Assembly: GCA_000722615.1 (NCBI GenBank)
Contig: JOKI01000006.1
Location: forward strand, 1 to 64,000
Source of the DNA: Pseudorhizobium pelagicum
GTDB lineage: Bacteria > Pseudomonadota > Alphaproteobacteria > Rhizobiales > Rhizobiaceae
DNA length: 64,000 nt
Direction of reading: 5' to 3'
In this document: piece by piece, positions 33,533-42,081 of the stretch
Numbering within the stretch: position 1 is the first letter of the stretch
Layout: each line of letters opens with the position of its first letter
Translations under genes and position numbers: made by a program
Notes under the pieces: generated by a model
What the model was told of the DNA's origin: nothing
Seen by the model: only the letters and a program-made list of their open reading frames with translations
The model's database searches: none

Positions 33533-34429
33533 ATGATGCACAAGCAGTTGATTGTCGCATTGCCACTTCTCTTCACGTCGACCGCAGGCGTGGCCGACGG
33601 ATCCGGCCTTTCGCATCAGCTTTCAACCCTTGACGCAGCCGGCGACGTCACGGCAGCAGCCGCCCCGCCGGTGCCTCACCAATCACCATCTGCACCACAG
33701 GTAACGGCTTTACGCAGCCCTCTTGCCCTGGCCTCGCCTGCCCGCATACCAAACACACCATGTTCAGTTTTCTGCCAAGACCGAGGCGAGGCCTTGGCGG
33801 CTGCGCCTCTCCCTGGTCGAAGCAACTCGGGTCAGAACCGTGTAGACGAAGGCTCAGAAATTCGCACGGTGGCCTTTGCCCGCCCCTGTGGTCCCTCCCC
33901 GCTTTCGGCAACTGAAATCGAGACGCTGGTGGAGCGCATCGCCACGGCGCAGGGGGTCGACCCGCAGCTGGCAAAGGCGGTTGCCTGGGCCGAAAGTCGT
34001 TTCGACCGGGTCCGCAACAGTCCCAGGGGCGCGCGCGGCCCCATGCAGTTGATGCCAGCCACGGCCGTGCAGCTGGGCGTCACCGACATTTGCGACCCGC
34101 ACGCCAATATCGACGGCGGCGTGCGTCACCTCAAGCAGCTCCTGATGCAGTTCGGCAATCCGCTTTTGGCGGTCGCCGCCTACAATGCCGGAAGCCGCGC
34201 CGTCATCGACAACAACGGCATCCCGCCTTTTGCGGAGACCCTTGGCTTTGTGGCACGCGTCGTCAGCCGGCAGATTGGCCCCTTACCCGTTCCGCGCCAT
34301 GCGGCGCTGGACCCTGGAACCGGGCCGTCCCCGCCGCCGATGGACGAACAAGGCGATGTGCTTGGCGCCGTGTCTCACCGGTTCATCGACGGCGTCATGC
34401 ACCTGCCAAGCCAAGGAGGAGTTCGATGA
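33533..34429 (+). CDS. virB1: VirB1-type lytic transglycosylase
   Basis: A 298-residue exported protein; the signal peptide is about 20 residues. The C-terminal half is an SLT-type lytic transglycosylase domain: catalytic Glu in AVAWAESRFD, then GARGPMQLMPATA and VAAYNAGSRAV. It opens the peptidoglycan for assembly of the secretion channel. A variable, Pro/Ala-rich stretch of about 100 residues separates signal and domain. It is the first gene of a tightly packed type IV secretion operon, and its stop overlaps the virB2 start (ATGA). Confidence 0.9.
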   Translation: MMHKQLIVALPLLFTSTAGVADGSGLSHQLSTLDAAGDVTAAAAPPVPHQSPSAPQVTALRSPLALASPARIPNTPCSVFCQDRGEALAAAPLPGRSNSGQNRVDEGSEIRTVAFARPCGPSPLSATEIETLVERIATAQGVDPQLAKAVAWAESRFDRVRNSPRGARGPMQLMPATAVQLGVTDICDPHANIDGGVRHLKQLLMQFGNPLLAVAAYNAGSRAVIDNNGIPPFAETLGFVARVVSRQIGPLPVPRHAALDPGTGPSPPPMDEQGDVLGAVSHRFIDGVMHLPSQGGVR

Positions 34430-34764
34430 CCAGACCGTCTGCCGTCGGACCACGGCGTCACGCCAGGATCAAGGCAATCGCTGCGCTTTGCGCCATCGTC
34501 GTCGTCGCCGCAGCCGAGCCGGCAGCCGCGCAGGCCACCAACCAGGCCTTTGCGCCGCTCCAGACGGTGGTTCAGGCGGTCGTCGACTTCATCACCGGGC
34601 CCTTTGGCAGGCTGGTCGCCATTATCGCCGTCATCGGCCTTGGCTTCCTCGCCTTTGCCGGCCGGCTCAGCTGGTTTACGGCCGGCGCCGTGGTTCTGGG
34701 CATCGGACTGGTGTTTGGCGCCCCCGCCATCGTCGACCAGCTGATGGCCAGCGTGGGGAATTGA
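34426..34764 (+). CDS. virB2: VirB2-type pilin
   Basis: A 112-residue pilin precursor. A long signal peptide (cleavage near residue 35, AAAQA) is followed by two hydrophobic helices (LVAIIAVIGLGFLAFAG and FTAGAVVLGIGLVFGAPAIV) joined by a short loop, the TrbC/VirB2 architecture. It should form the conjugative pilus or channel subunit. The start at 34426 follows GGAGG and overlaps the virB1 stop; a much longer open frame upstream is in the virB1 shadow. Confidence 0.88.
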   Translation: MTRPSAVGPRRHARIKAIAALCAIVVVAAAEPAAAQATNQAFAPLQTVVQAVVDFITGPFGRLVAIIAVIGLGFLAFAGRLSWFTAGAVVLGIGLVFGAPAIVDQLMASVGN

Positions 34765-34767
34765 GCC

Positions 34768-35067
34768 ATGCGCGAGCTTGCCGACGACAAGCCCGCCATG
34801 ACGCCTCTGGTGGTCGGCCTGACGCGCGCGCCAACGCTGTGGGGCGTTCCCTATATGGCCGTGGTGGTGGTTGCCGGCCTGACGATCATTGCATGGCTGG
34901 CGACGGCCAGTCTGTGGGCGCTGATCGCCACCCCCGTTGCCTATGTCACCCTGTTTACCCTGTGCTCCTGGGACCCTCGCATCCTCGATGTCCTGCAGGT
35001 GTGGGCGCGTATGACGCCGCCGACACCAAACCGGTGGTTCTGGGGCGCCACCTCCTACGGGCCATGA
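34768..35067 (+). CDS. virB3: VirB3-type inner-membrane protein
   Basis: A 99-residue VirB3/TrbD-like protein with the conserved TPLVVGLTRAPTLWGVPY start and one hydrophobic hairpin (AVVVVAGLTIIAWLA and ALIATPVAYVTLFTL). It works with VirB4 at the inner membrane. It starts 3 bases after virB2 and is followed 4 bases later by virB4. Confidence 0.88.
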   Translation: MRELADDKPAMTPLVVGLTRAPTLWGVPYMAVVVVAGLTIIAWLATASLWALIATPVAYVTLFTLCSWDPRILDVLQVWARMTPPTPNRWFWGATSYGP

Positions 35068-35071
35068 CGCG

Positions 35072-37489
35072 ATGCTGACACACATCAGAGACGGTCTGGG
35101 ATTTGGACGCGCGGCAGGCCGGGACCGGCCGCTCTCAACGCATATCCCCTACACACGCCATGTCGCCGATGGCGTCATCCAGCTGGAAAGCGGCACGCTG
35201 CTGTGCGTCATCAAGCTCGATGGCCTGTTCTTCCAGACAGATGATCAGGCCGAGCTCAACATGCGCGCCACGGTGCAGAACACGATGATCCGCGCGTTGG
35301 GCTCAAGCCGCTTTTCGCTGTGGTCGACCGTCGTGCGCCGACAGGTCAACAGCGCTCTGGAGGGGACGTTCGACGACCGGTTCTGCGACCTGCTCAACCG
35401 GAAATACATGGCGCAACTCGGCCACAAGCGCATGTTCACCAATGAACTCTATCTCACCCTGCTGCGCTCGGGCGTGCAGGGGGCGCTGGCGGCAGGAGAC
35501 AGGGCTCGACGTCTTGCCGTGCGGTTCGGTGCGTCCGCTGCGGCAGAGGAGCATCAGCGCCAGGCCATCGACGAAATCGAAGAACTGGCCACCAATATCT
35601 GCCGCGACCTGCGCAAATACGGGGCCCGGCCGCTGACGATCAAATGGCGCGATGGGGCTCTCGTGTCGGAACCCTGCGCATTCTTCAACAGCCTGCTGAG
35701 CGGCGGGGTCCACCGCGACATGGCGCTGCCGCGCATGCGCATCGCCGGCGCCTTGGGCAGCGCCCGGCTGCATTTTTCCAGGCGCACGATGCAGGTGCAG
35801 GGCGCGGTTCCCACCGACGACCGTTTCGGCGCCATGTTGTCGATCAAGGAGTATCCGCCGTTTACCGGACCTGGACTGCTCGACGGCCTGCTTCAGATCG
35901 ACCACGAGTTCATCCTCACTCAGTCCTTCACCCTTGCCGACAAGCCGATCGCCCAGGAGCGGATGTCTCGGCTCAAGCGGCAGATCGCAGCCTCCGACGA
36001 GGCCGGAAGCGACGTCGAGGACGACATCGACTTTGCCCTCAACAGCCTGCTGAACCAGGAGGCGGTGTTCGGGCTTCACCATCTGACGCTGCTGTGCCTG
36101 ACCCGTGACCTTGGCAGTCTCAACGCCTGCGTCGCCGATCTCGGGGCCTGCCTGACCGACGTCAACATCAACTGGATCCGCGAGGATCTCAACCTGGAAG
36201 CCGCCTTCTGGGCCCAGCTCCCCGGCAATCACGCCTATATCGCCCGCAAATGCCTGCTCTCCAGCGCGAATTTCTCCGGCCTGTCATCGATGCACAATTT
36301 TGCAGCCGGGCAAAGAGAGGGGCTGCACTGGAAGACGCCGATCACCCTTTTGGAGACCACCAGCCAGACCCCCTACTGCTTCAACTTCCACCAGCGCGAT
36401 ATCGGCCACTTCCTGGTCACCGGTCCGACCGGGTCGGGCAAGACGGTGGCGCTCGGCTTTCTCCTGGCGCAGGCGATGCGGGTGCGGCCGGCCCCGCGCG
36501 CCGTCTTCTTCGACAAGGACCGTGGCGCCGAGATCTTCCTGCGCGCCATGGGCGGCGTCTACGAGGTCCTGACACCTGGCATTGCCAGCGGCTTCAACCC
36601 GCTTCAGCTCGACGACACGGGCAGCAACCGGGAGTTCCTGCTGCGCCTGCTCAAGGCAATGGTGCGTCCCAGCGGAGCCGCACAGATTACCGACCCGGAG
36701 GACGAAGATATCCTCGCGCAGGCTCTTCTCCGGCTGATGCGCGAGCCGGCCCAACACCGCACCCTCGCCAACCTCGCCGGCCTGCTTTCGGGACGCGCCC
36801 GCGCCGGACCACAGGATCTCAACGCGCGGCTGCGACCCTGGATCGAGGGCGAGAAGGCATGGCTGTTCAATGCCGAACGCGATGTCCTCAGCTTCGACGC
36901 GCATCGGATCTACGGCTTCGACATGACCAGCCTGCTCGACAGCGAGGAGCTGAGAACACCGGCGCTGATGTACCTCTTTCATCGCCTCGATGAACTTCTC
37001 GACGGTCATCCGCTGATGATTTTCATGGATGAAGGCTGGCGCCTCCTGCGCGATCCTGCCTTCAGCGACTTCATCGTCGACAAGATGAAGACCATCCGCA
37101 AGTTGAACGGCATCGTCGGTTTTGGCACGCAATCGGCAGCCGATATCGCCCGGGCCCCGGTCTCCCACACCCTGATCGAACAATCGGCAACTCACATCCA
37201 CTTTCCCAATCCTCGCGCCGATGAGGAAAGCTACGTCCGCCGCTTCGGCCTGACGGTGAAGGAGTATCATTTCCTTCGCACGACGCCGGCGGAAAAGCGC
37301 ACCTTCCTGATCAAGCACGGCAACGACAGCGTCATCGCCCGGCTCGACCTCCAGGCCATGCCCGACCTGGTCAAGGTCCTGTCGGGTCGCCGCGAGACGG
37401 TCGAGGAATGCGCCCGGCTGCGCGAGGCTTTTGGCGATGATCCGGCCGCCTGGCTGCCGCGGTTCTGCGGCTGGGAGGACTGGCCATGA
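35072..37489 (+). CDS. virB4: VirB4-type secretion ATPase
   Basis: An 805-residue ATPase of the VirB4/CagE/TrbE family. Walker A GPTGSGKT lies at about residues 451-458 and Walker B in LMIFMDEGWRLL. The N-terminal about 440 residues are the VirB4 family domain (LLCVIKLDGLFFQTDDQ). The protein energises pilus assembly and substrate transfer at the inner membrane. Full length for the family. Its stop overlaps the next gene's start, an arrangement repeated through the operon. Confidence 0.95.
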   Translation: MLTHIRDGLGFGRAAGRDRPLSTHIPYTRHVADGVIQLESGTLLCVIKLDGLFFQTDDQAELNMRATVQNTMIRALGSSRFSLWSTVVRRQVNSALEGTFDDRFCDLLNRKYMAQLGHKRMFTNELYLTLLRSGVQGALAAGDRARRLAVRFGASAAAEEHQRQAIDEIEELATNICRDLRKYGARPLTIKWRDGALVSEPCAFFNSLLSGGVHRDMALPRMRIAGALGSARLHFSRRTMQVQGAVPTDDRFGAMLSIKEYPPFTGPGLLDGLLQIDHEFILTQSFTLADKPIAQERMSRLKRQIAASDEAGSDVEDDIDFALNSLLNQEAVFGLHHLTLLCLTRDLGSLNACVADLGACLTDVNINWIREDLNLEAAFWAQLPGNHAYIARKCLLSSANFSGLSSMHNFAAGQREGLHWKTPITLLETTSQTPYCFNFHQRDIGHFLVTGPTGSGKTVALGFLLAQAMRVRPAPRAVFFDKDRGAEIFLRAMGGVYEVLTPGIASGFNPLQLDDTGSNREFLLRLLKAMVRPSGAAQITDPEDEDILAQALLRLMREPAQHRTLANLAGLLSGRARAGPQDLNARLRPWIEGEKAWLFNAERDVLSFDAHRIYGFDMTSLLDSEELRTPALMYLFHRLDELLDGHPLMIFMDEGWRLLRDPAFSDFIVDKMKTIRKLNGIVGFGTQSAADIARAPVSHTLIEQSATHIHFPNPRADEESYVRRFGLTVKEYHFLRTTPAEKRTFLIKHGNDSVIARLDLQAMPDLVKVLSGRRETVEECARLREAFGDDPAAWLPRFCGWEDWP

Positions 37490-38568
37490 GGTCGGTTGCG
37501 CCGGCGCTGGCGCTGCTTGTGACGCTGTCCTTACCAGCGACGGGACGCGCGCAGGTTCCCGTGCTCGACAGGGGCATCCTTGCCGTCGACACCGACCGCA
37601 GCGCGCTCACCGGGCAGATCAGCAGGACCGACACCAACCGCAACGGCACCCGTGCTGCGGTGACTTGCGCGCTGTACCGGCCGGCGCGGCGCCAGGACCC
37701 CGTCGCCGCTGCCCGCTCCAACCCGCAGATCACCGCTCTCGTGCGCCGGATCGCGCGCGAAGAAGGGGTTGATGAGAACGAATTTCTGGCGCTCGTTTAT
37801 CAGGAAAGCCGCTTCAACCCTTGCGCCCGGTCGAGTGCCGGTGCAGTCGGGCTGGCGCAACTGATGCCGGCCACGGCAGCATCGCTGGGCGTCGAGATCT
37901 ACGACATCGAAGACAACCTGCGCGGTGGCGCGCGCTACTACCGCCGGCAGATCGACCGGCACGGTGGCAATATTGCGCTGGCGCTTGCCGCCTATAACGC
38001 CGGTCCCGGCAACGTCAGCAAGCACGGCGGCATTCCGCCGTTCAGAGAAACTCAAAGCTACGTCCGCAGCATTACCCAGCGGTGGTTGCCGGCCCTTGGC
38101 GGCTCCGACACCGCAGCACTGCCGCAAAGCTTTGGAGACGGTGGCGCCGGGTTCGTGGCGATGCGCGACAAAACCCTGACGGCCATGGGCGTCAGCGCCG
38201 CAACCGGTGCAAGCCTGGCCGGCGCCCGCACATGGTACGAGACGCAAGGCCGGCAGGAGAGTGCCACGGTGCTCGACAGCTGGGATCTCAACCTGACGGC
38301 ACGCAGCGGCAATCTTGCGATGATGAACCAGATCATCGCGCTTGCGGCGAGCATGGCGGATCTGATCGGCGCCGAAACGGCCATCACCGCCTCCAGCCTG
38401 TCAGGATCGGCGCGCTCGTCGTCGCGTCCGGCAGCCGACGACCGGCTCGCCGAAGGGACAAGCCCTTGCGAGGGCGCACAGGGACTCGTGTGGGATGAGC
38501 AGAAACAGGCCTGTGTCGCGGCACGGGAGAACGAGGCCGACCTGCGGCTCATGTTGCAGGCACAATAG
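37486..38568 (+). CDS. Second lytic transglycosylase in the T4SS operon, with long C-terminal extension
   Basis: A 360-residue exported protein. After a signal peptide (about 20 residues, SLPATGRAQ) comes a short segment resembling the VirB5 N-terminus (VPVLDRGILAVDTDR). It is followed by an SLT transglycosylase domain (catalytic Glu in LVYQESRFNP, AVGLAQLMPATAAS, ALAAYNAGPGNV) and about 150 extra residues ending in a Cys-containing tail. This is distinct from virB1 in the same operon. Two transglycosylases in one T4SS locus is unusual, and the VirB5-like leader suggests fusion or recruitment near virB5 (inference). Confidence 0.85.
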   Translation: MRSVAPALALLVTLSLPATGRAQVPVLDRGILAVDTDRSALTGQISRTDTNRNGTRAAVTCALYRPARRQDPVAAARSNPQITALVRRIAREEGVDENEFLALVYQESRFNPCARSSAGAVGLAQLMPATAASLGVEIYDIEDNLRGGARYYRRQIDRHGGNIALALAAYNAGPGNVSKHGGIPPFRETQSYVRSITQRWLPALGGSDTAALPQSFGDGGAGFVAMRDKTLTAMGVSAATGASLAGARTWYETQGRQESATVLDSWDLNLTARSGNLAMMNQIIALAASMADLIGAETAITASSLSGSARSSSRPAADDRLAEGTSPCEGAQGLVWDEQKQACVAARENEADLRLMLQAQ

Positions 38569-38579
38569 GAGGAATGCAC

Positions 38580-39293
38580 ATGCAGCGCCTTGTATTCTAT
38601 TTCACCTTGCCATGGGTGCTGATCGCGGTGGCGGTCGGCTCTGCGGCAGCACAGGTGCCGGTCATTGACCGGGCCAACCACACGATTGCCAAGCAGACGG
38701 CCGAGACCACCGAGCGCATTCTGGATACCAACAAGAACATCCTTGCCGCGGTCGAAGACACCCTGAAGGCGGTTTCGGGCGATCGCGCTGATGTCGCCGG
38801 CCCGTTGCAGGATCTGGCGATCGGTCAAGGCTTCAGCGTCTCGGCAATGCCGCCGCTCGACGGTGTCCTCACGGGGGGCACGCTCGACCTTGGCGCCGGC
38901 AATGGCGAGGTGGCGCGCGCGGCAACACGCTTCATCAACAGCCTGCAACTGGTGCGGTCGTTGTCGGGCCAGACCGGCAGCGACCTGCCGGGCGACCGCT
39001 CCTACGAGGAATTGATCAGGAGCGTCGCGAGCGTTTCCGCCCTGACCCATGGCGCCCAGGCCGCCACGGTGTTGCGGCGCAGCGCCTTCGAAAGCGCCGG
39101 ACGCACGGTTGGTGAGGCTGCCGACATCAAGGGCTCGATCGACCAGAACACGCAGTTGCAGGTGCAGTCAGGGCTGACGCTGAATGAAATGATCGGGGTG
39201 ATGAACGGTGCCGTCACTTCGCTGCAGGCGCAGAACCAGCGCCGCCTGACCGACATCTCCAACAGCCGGAAGGCGCTGTCCTATGGCGACTGA
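38580..39293 (+). CDS. virB5: VirB5-type minor pilin
   Basis: A 237-residue exported VirB5/TraC-like protein: signal peptide (about 25 residues) then AQVPVIDRANHTIAKQTAET, a helical bundle, and a C-terminal coiled region. The ATG at 38580 is preferred over 38574 because AGGAGG is then 7 bases away. VirB5 caps the T-pilus tip and helps host or recipient contact. Placement between the second transglycosylase and the small lipoprotein matches VirB-like loci of the TrwJ/eex kind. Confidence 0.85.
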   Translation: MQRLVFYFTLPWVLIAVAVGSAAAQVPVIDRANHTIAKQTAETTERILDTNKNILAAVEDTLKAVSGDRADVAGPLQDLAIGQGFSVSAMPPLDGVLTGGTLDLGAGNGEVARAATRFINSLQLVRSLSGQTGSDLPGDRSYEELIRSVASVSALTHGAQAATVLRRSAFESAGRTVGEAADIKGSIDQNTQLQVQSGLTLNEMIGVMNGAVTSLQAQNQRRLTDISNSRKALSYGD

Positions 39294-39492
39294 GCGCTTT
39301 GTCGTCGCACTTTGCGCCAGCCTTGTTGCCGTGGGCGGCCTGAGCGGCTGCGCCACGGTGAAAGAGAAAACGGCGCCGTGCAAGCGCCCGGCGACATTGA
39401 CGGCGTTCGCAAACGATCCACGGCAGGAGTGCGGCGCCATGCGCCTGGTGCTTGCGCCGGACACCCGCTTCGCAAGGTTGATGGGGGACTAG
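39283..39492 (+). CDS. Small lipoprotein, VirB7- or Eex-like
   Basis: A 69-residue lipoprotein with lipobox LSGC at residues about 20-23 and a second Cys-containing motif TAPCKRPATLTAF that recalls VirB7 (short Cys-Lys-Arg-Pro tail). Its position between virB5 and virB6, instead of after virB6, is that of the entry-exclusion gene eex in IncW trw loci, so it could be VirB7, Eex, or both in function. It overlaps the end of virB5 by 11 bases. No other virB7 candidate was found. Confidence 0.7.
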   Translation: MATERFVVALCASLVAVGGLSGCATVKEKTAPCKRPATLTAFANDPRQECGAMRLVLAPDTRFARLMGD

Positions 39493-39496
39493 GCGG

Positions 39497-40519
39497 ATGG
39501 AAGACTTTCTCGGCACGCTGGTGCAGCGGATTGAAAATTCCGGCAGCAGCTTTTCCCAGCAAGGCTATAGGGTAGTCAGTGAGCAGGTCATGCCCGTCCT
39601 GCAGGTCATGCTGGTTGCCTATGTCGCTCTCTATGGCCTGCAGCTGGTCACCGGCACGGCAAGGCTCTCGGTTGGCGAGGTCGTCGCGCGGCTGGCCCGG
39701 ATGATGGTGATCCTGGCTCTGGTCAGCACCTGGCCCGGCTTCGACGCGCTGATCTACCAGTGGATCAACGAGACGCCGGAGGATGTCGGCCGCGCCATCC
39801 TCGCCGCCTCCGGGACCGGGATTACCGAACCCACCAATGGTCTGTCGCAGATCTGGCAGACCGCCAACGGCGCCGCCTCGGCCTTTGCCGAACAGTCGGG
39901 TTATTTCTCGATTCTGCCGAGCATGATCGGCGTGCTGGTCATGGCCGGCGCCGGCGTCTTCATCGCCGTGGCGCTTGCCATCCTGATCCTGGCCAAGGTC
40001 ATGCTGTGGGTGCTGATCGCCACCGCCCCGATCTTCATCGCCTGCATGCTGTTTGAACGTACGCGCGGCTATGGCGTCGGCTGGTTCAATCAGGTTCTGA
40101 CCTACGCCCTCATTCCGCTGTTCGTCTATGTGGTGGCCTCTTTCCTGATCGCCGCCATGGACCCGGAACTGTCGAAGATCGACGCCGCCAGCGGCGCCCG
40201 GACACTGACATTGGCCGATACCGCCGGTTTCCTGCTTCTGTGTGCCGCCGGTGGTTTCGTGATGCTCTACATCCAGTCGATCAGCCAGGGCATTGCCGGT
40301 GGTCTCACCGGCGCAGTTGGAGCCGTCGGAGCCGGCCTGACACGGTCGGCCGCCTTCGGGCCTGCGCGGGCCGTGGCCGGGCTTGCCGGGCGGGCCGGGC
40401 GCACCAGCGCCCGGTTTCGCCGCCTGCGGCGCGATCCCGGCGATCGCGGCGCAAGCGATGCCAGCGAGCAGCGATCAGTGATGCAGGACAAGATTATCCG
40501 GCAAAGCACACCGGCCTGA
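39497..40519 (+). CDS. virB6: VirB6-type polytopic membrane protein
   Basis: A 340-residue inner-membrane protein of the VirB6/TrbL family with several hydrophobic helices (VMLVAYVALYGLQLV, IGVLVMAGAGVFIAVALAIL, LLLCAAGGFVMLYI) and a Gly/Arg-rich C-terminus. VirB6 lines the inner-membrane part of the channel. GACTAGGCGG before the ATG and a 4-base gap to the lipoprotein gene keep it in the operon. Confidence 0.9.
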   Translation: MEDFLGTLVQRIENSGSSFSQQGYRVVSEQVMPVLQVMLVAYVALYGLQLVTGTARLSVGEVVARLARMMVILALVSTWPGFDALIYQWINETPEDVGRAILAASGTGITEPTNGLSQIWQTANGAASAFAEQSGYFSILPSMIGVLVMAGAGVFIAVALAILILAKVMLWVLIATAPIFIACMLFERTRGYGVGWFNQVLTYALIPLFVYVVASFLIAAMDPELSKIDAASGARTLTLADTAGFLLLCAAGGFVMLYIQSISQGIAGGLTGAVGAVGAGLTRSAAFGPARAVAGLAGRAGRTSARFRRLRRDPGDRGASDASEQRSVMQDKIIRQSTPA

Positions 40520-40573
40520 ACCACCGGAGTTCGACCATAGGGTTTGAGAACAGGGAGGCGCAGCGCAGGGGGC

Positions 40574-41272
40574 ATGGCAATGAAGGAAGCTGACGACGAA
40601 CGCCTGGTGACCTACTACCAGAGCGGACATATCTGGGAGCAGGAGGTCGTCAACAAGGCCCGGCGATCGCAGGCCTTCGCCTGGCTGGTCACCGCCCTGT
40701 TTGGTGCCATTGCGCTGGTCAGCCTGGTGACGCTTGCCCTGCTCGTGCCGCTGAAGGCGTTCGAGCCCTATCTGGTGGTGGTCGACAGGAATACCGGCTA
40801 CGTCGAGGTGAAATCCGGTCTGACACGACCGACCAATCTCACCGAACAGCAGGCCGTCACCCAGGCCAATATCGTGCGCTACATCCGGGCCCGCGAAGGC
40901 TACGACCCGTTTGCCATCGAAGACAACTTCGCGCTCGCAGCGCTGTTGTCGACCGGCCGCGCCGCCCGGGCGCTCCAAGAGCTCTACAGCGCCACCAATC
41001 CCAACAACCCGGCGCGCCTGTACGGCACAAACACCCGCGTCACCACCCAAATCGCCTCGGTGACCTTTCCCAATGCCAGCACCGGGATCGTTCGGTTCAG
41101 CACGGTGGAGGAATCCGACAGCCAGGTGGTTCCGCGGCACTGGATCGCGGTGGTGCGCTTTCGCTATACCGACACACCCGCCACCAACGCCTGGCGTTTT
41201 GAAAACCCGCTCGGCTTCCAGGTCTATGATTATCGCCGCGACCAGGAGACGGTCACGGAGGGCGCGCCATGA
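40574..41272 (+). CDS. virB8: VirB8-type channel protein
   Basis: A 232-residue bitopic inner-membrane protein. A cytoplasmic N-terminus with the family YYQSGHIWEQEVVNKARRSQ is followed by a membrane helix (LVTALFGAIALVSLVTLALL) and a periplasmic domain with PYLVVVDRNTGYVEV. It scaffolds the VirB core. The start at 40574 has CAGGGGG upstream and removes an unlikely 10-residue extension. Stop overlaps virB9 start. Confidence 0.93.
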   Translation: MAMKEADDERLVTYYQSGHIWEQEVVNKARRSQAFAWLVTALFGAIALVSLVTLALLVPLKAFEPYLVVVDRNTGYVEVKSGLTRPTNLTEQQAVTQANIVRYIRAREGYDPFAIEDNFALAALLSTGRAARALQELYSATNPNNPARLYGTNTRVTTQIASVTFPNASTGIVRFSTVEESDSQVVPRHWIAVVRFRYTDTPATNAWRFENPLGFQVYDYRRDQETVTEGAP

Positions 41273-42081
41273 GGGCACGACGACCAGGGCTGACGGCTAT
41301 CCTCCTGGCCCAGTTGAGCGTCAGCGCGCTGGCGGCGCAAACTCCTGCGGTCGGACAGCGCGACCCGCGGGTCACCACCGTGGTCTACCGGGACAACGAT
41401 GTGGTGCGGGTGTTTGCCACCTATGGGTTCTCCACCATGATCGTCTTTGATCCCGACGAGGCCTTCGAGACCATCGCGCTGGGCGACAGCGACAGCTGGG
41501 ACGTGGTTCCCACCGAGCGCGGCAACATTCTGTTCGTCAAGCCGAAAGCCCGCAACGTCAAGACCAACATGAACGTCGTGACGACGAAACGCCTCTATCT
41601 CCTGGAACTCAACGACCAAGGGCCCGACGCCGCCGGCCACGTCTTTTCGATCCGCTTCGTCTACCCCGATCGACAGCGCGATGCCGCCTTGCGCCTGGAG
41701 GCCCAGGCGCGAACCGCCTATCCCAACATCGCCGGCATCGACAAGGCCAATGTCAACCTCGCCTACTCCTTCTCGGGCAACGACCGACTGAAGCCGTCCG
41801 TGGTCTTCGACGACGGCAAGAAGACCTTCTTCCGGTTTCCCGCAACCGTGCCCGCGATCTTCGCGGTAAAGGCCGATTTCAGCGAAACCCTGACAAACGC
41901 GCGCCGGGAAGGCGACTATCTCGTCGTCGATGGCACGGCGACCCAATATACCTTGCGCGACGGCAGCGACTGGATCTGCATCTTCAATCTGAGGAAGCCG
42001 GATTTTGGCGCAGCCGATGCCGACATCATGGCACCCGACCGAGACGTCGAGGCTCGCCACCGTCGCGGGAGTGGCAACTGA
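41269..42081 (+). CDS. virB9: VirB9-type outer-membrane core component
   Basis: A 270-residue exported VirB9/CagX/TrbG-like protein: signal peptide (about 20 residues), an N-terminal beta domain (STMIVFDPDEAFETIALGDS, the family hallmark) and a C-terminal beta-sandwich (FDDGKKTFFRFPATVPAIFA). With VirB7 and VirB10 it builds the outer-membrane core. It overlaps virB8 and virB10 by a few bases each. Confidence 0.93.
   Translation: MRARRPGLTAILLAQLSVSALAAQTPAVGQRDPRVTTVVYRDNDVVRVFATYGFSTMIVFDPDEAFETIALGDSDSWDVVPTERGNILFVKPKARNVKTNMNVVTTKRLYLLELNDQGPDAAGHVFSIRFVYPDRQRDAALRLEAQARTAYPNIAGIDKANVNLAYSFSGNDRLKPSVVFDDGKKTFFRFPATVPAIFAVKADFSETLTNARREGDYLVVDGTATQYTLRDGSDWICIFNLRKPDFGAADADIMAPDRDVEARHRRGSGN

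Noticed and set aside
39283..39492. Calling the small lipoprotein definitively VirB7 or definitively Eex
   Set aside because: Position favours Eex, Cys-Lys-Arg-Pro motif favours VirB7; sequence alone does not decide.
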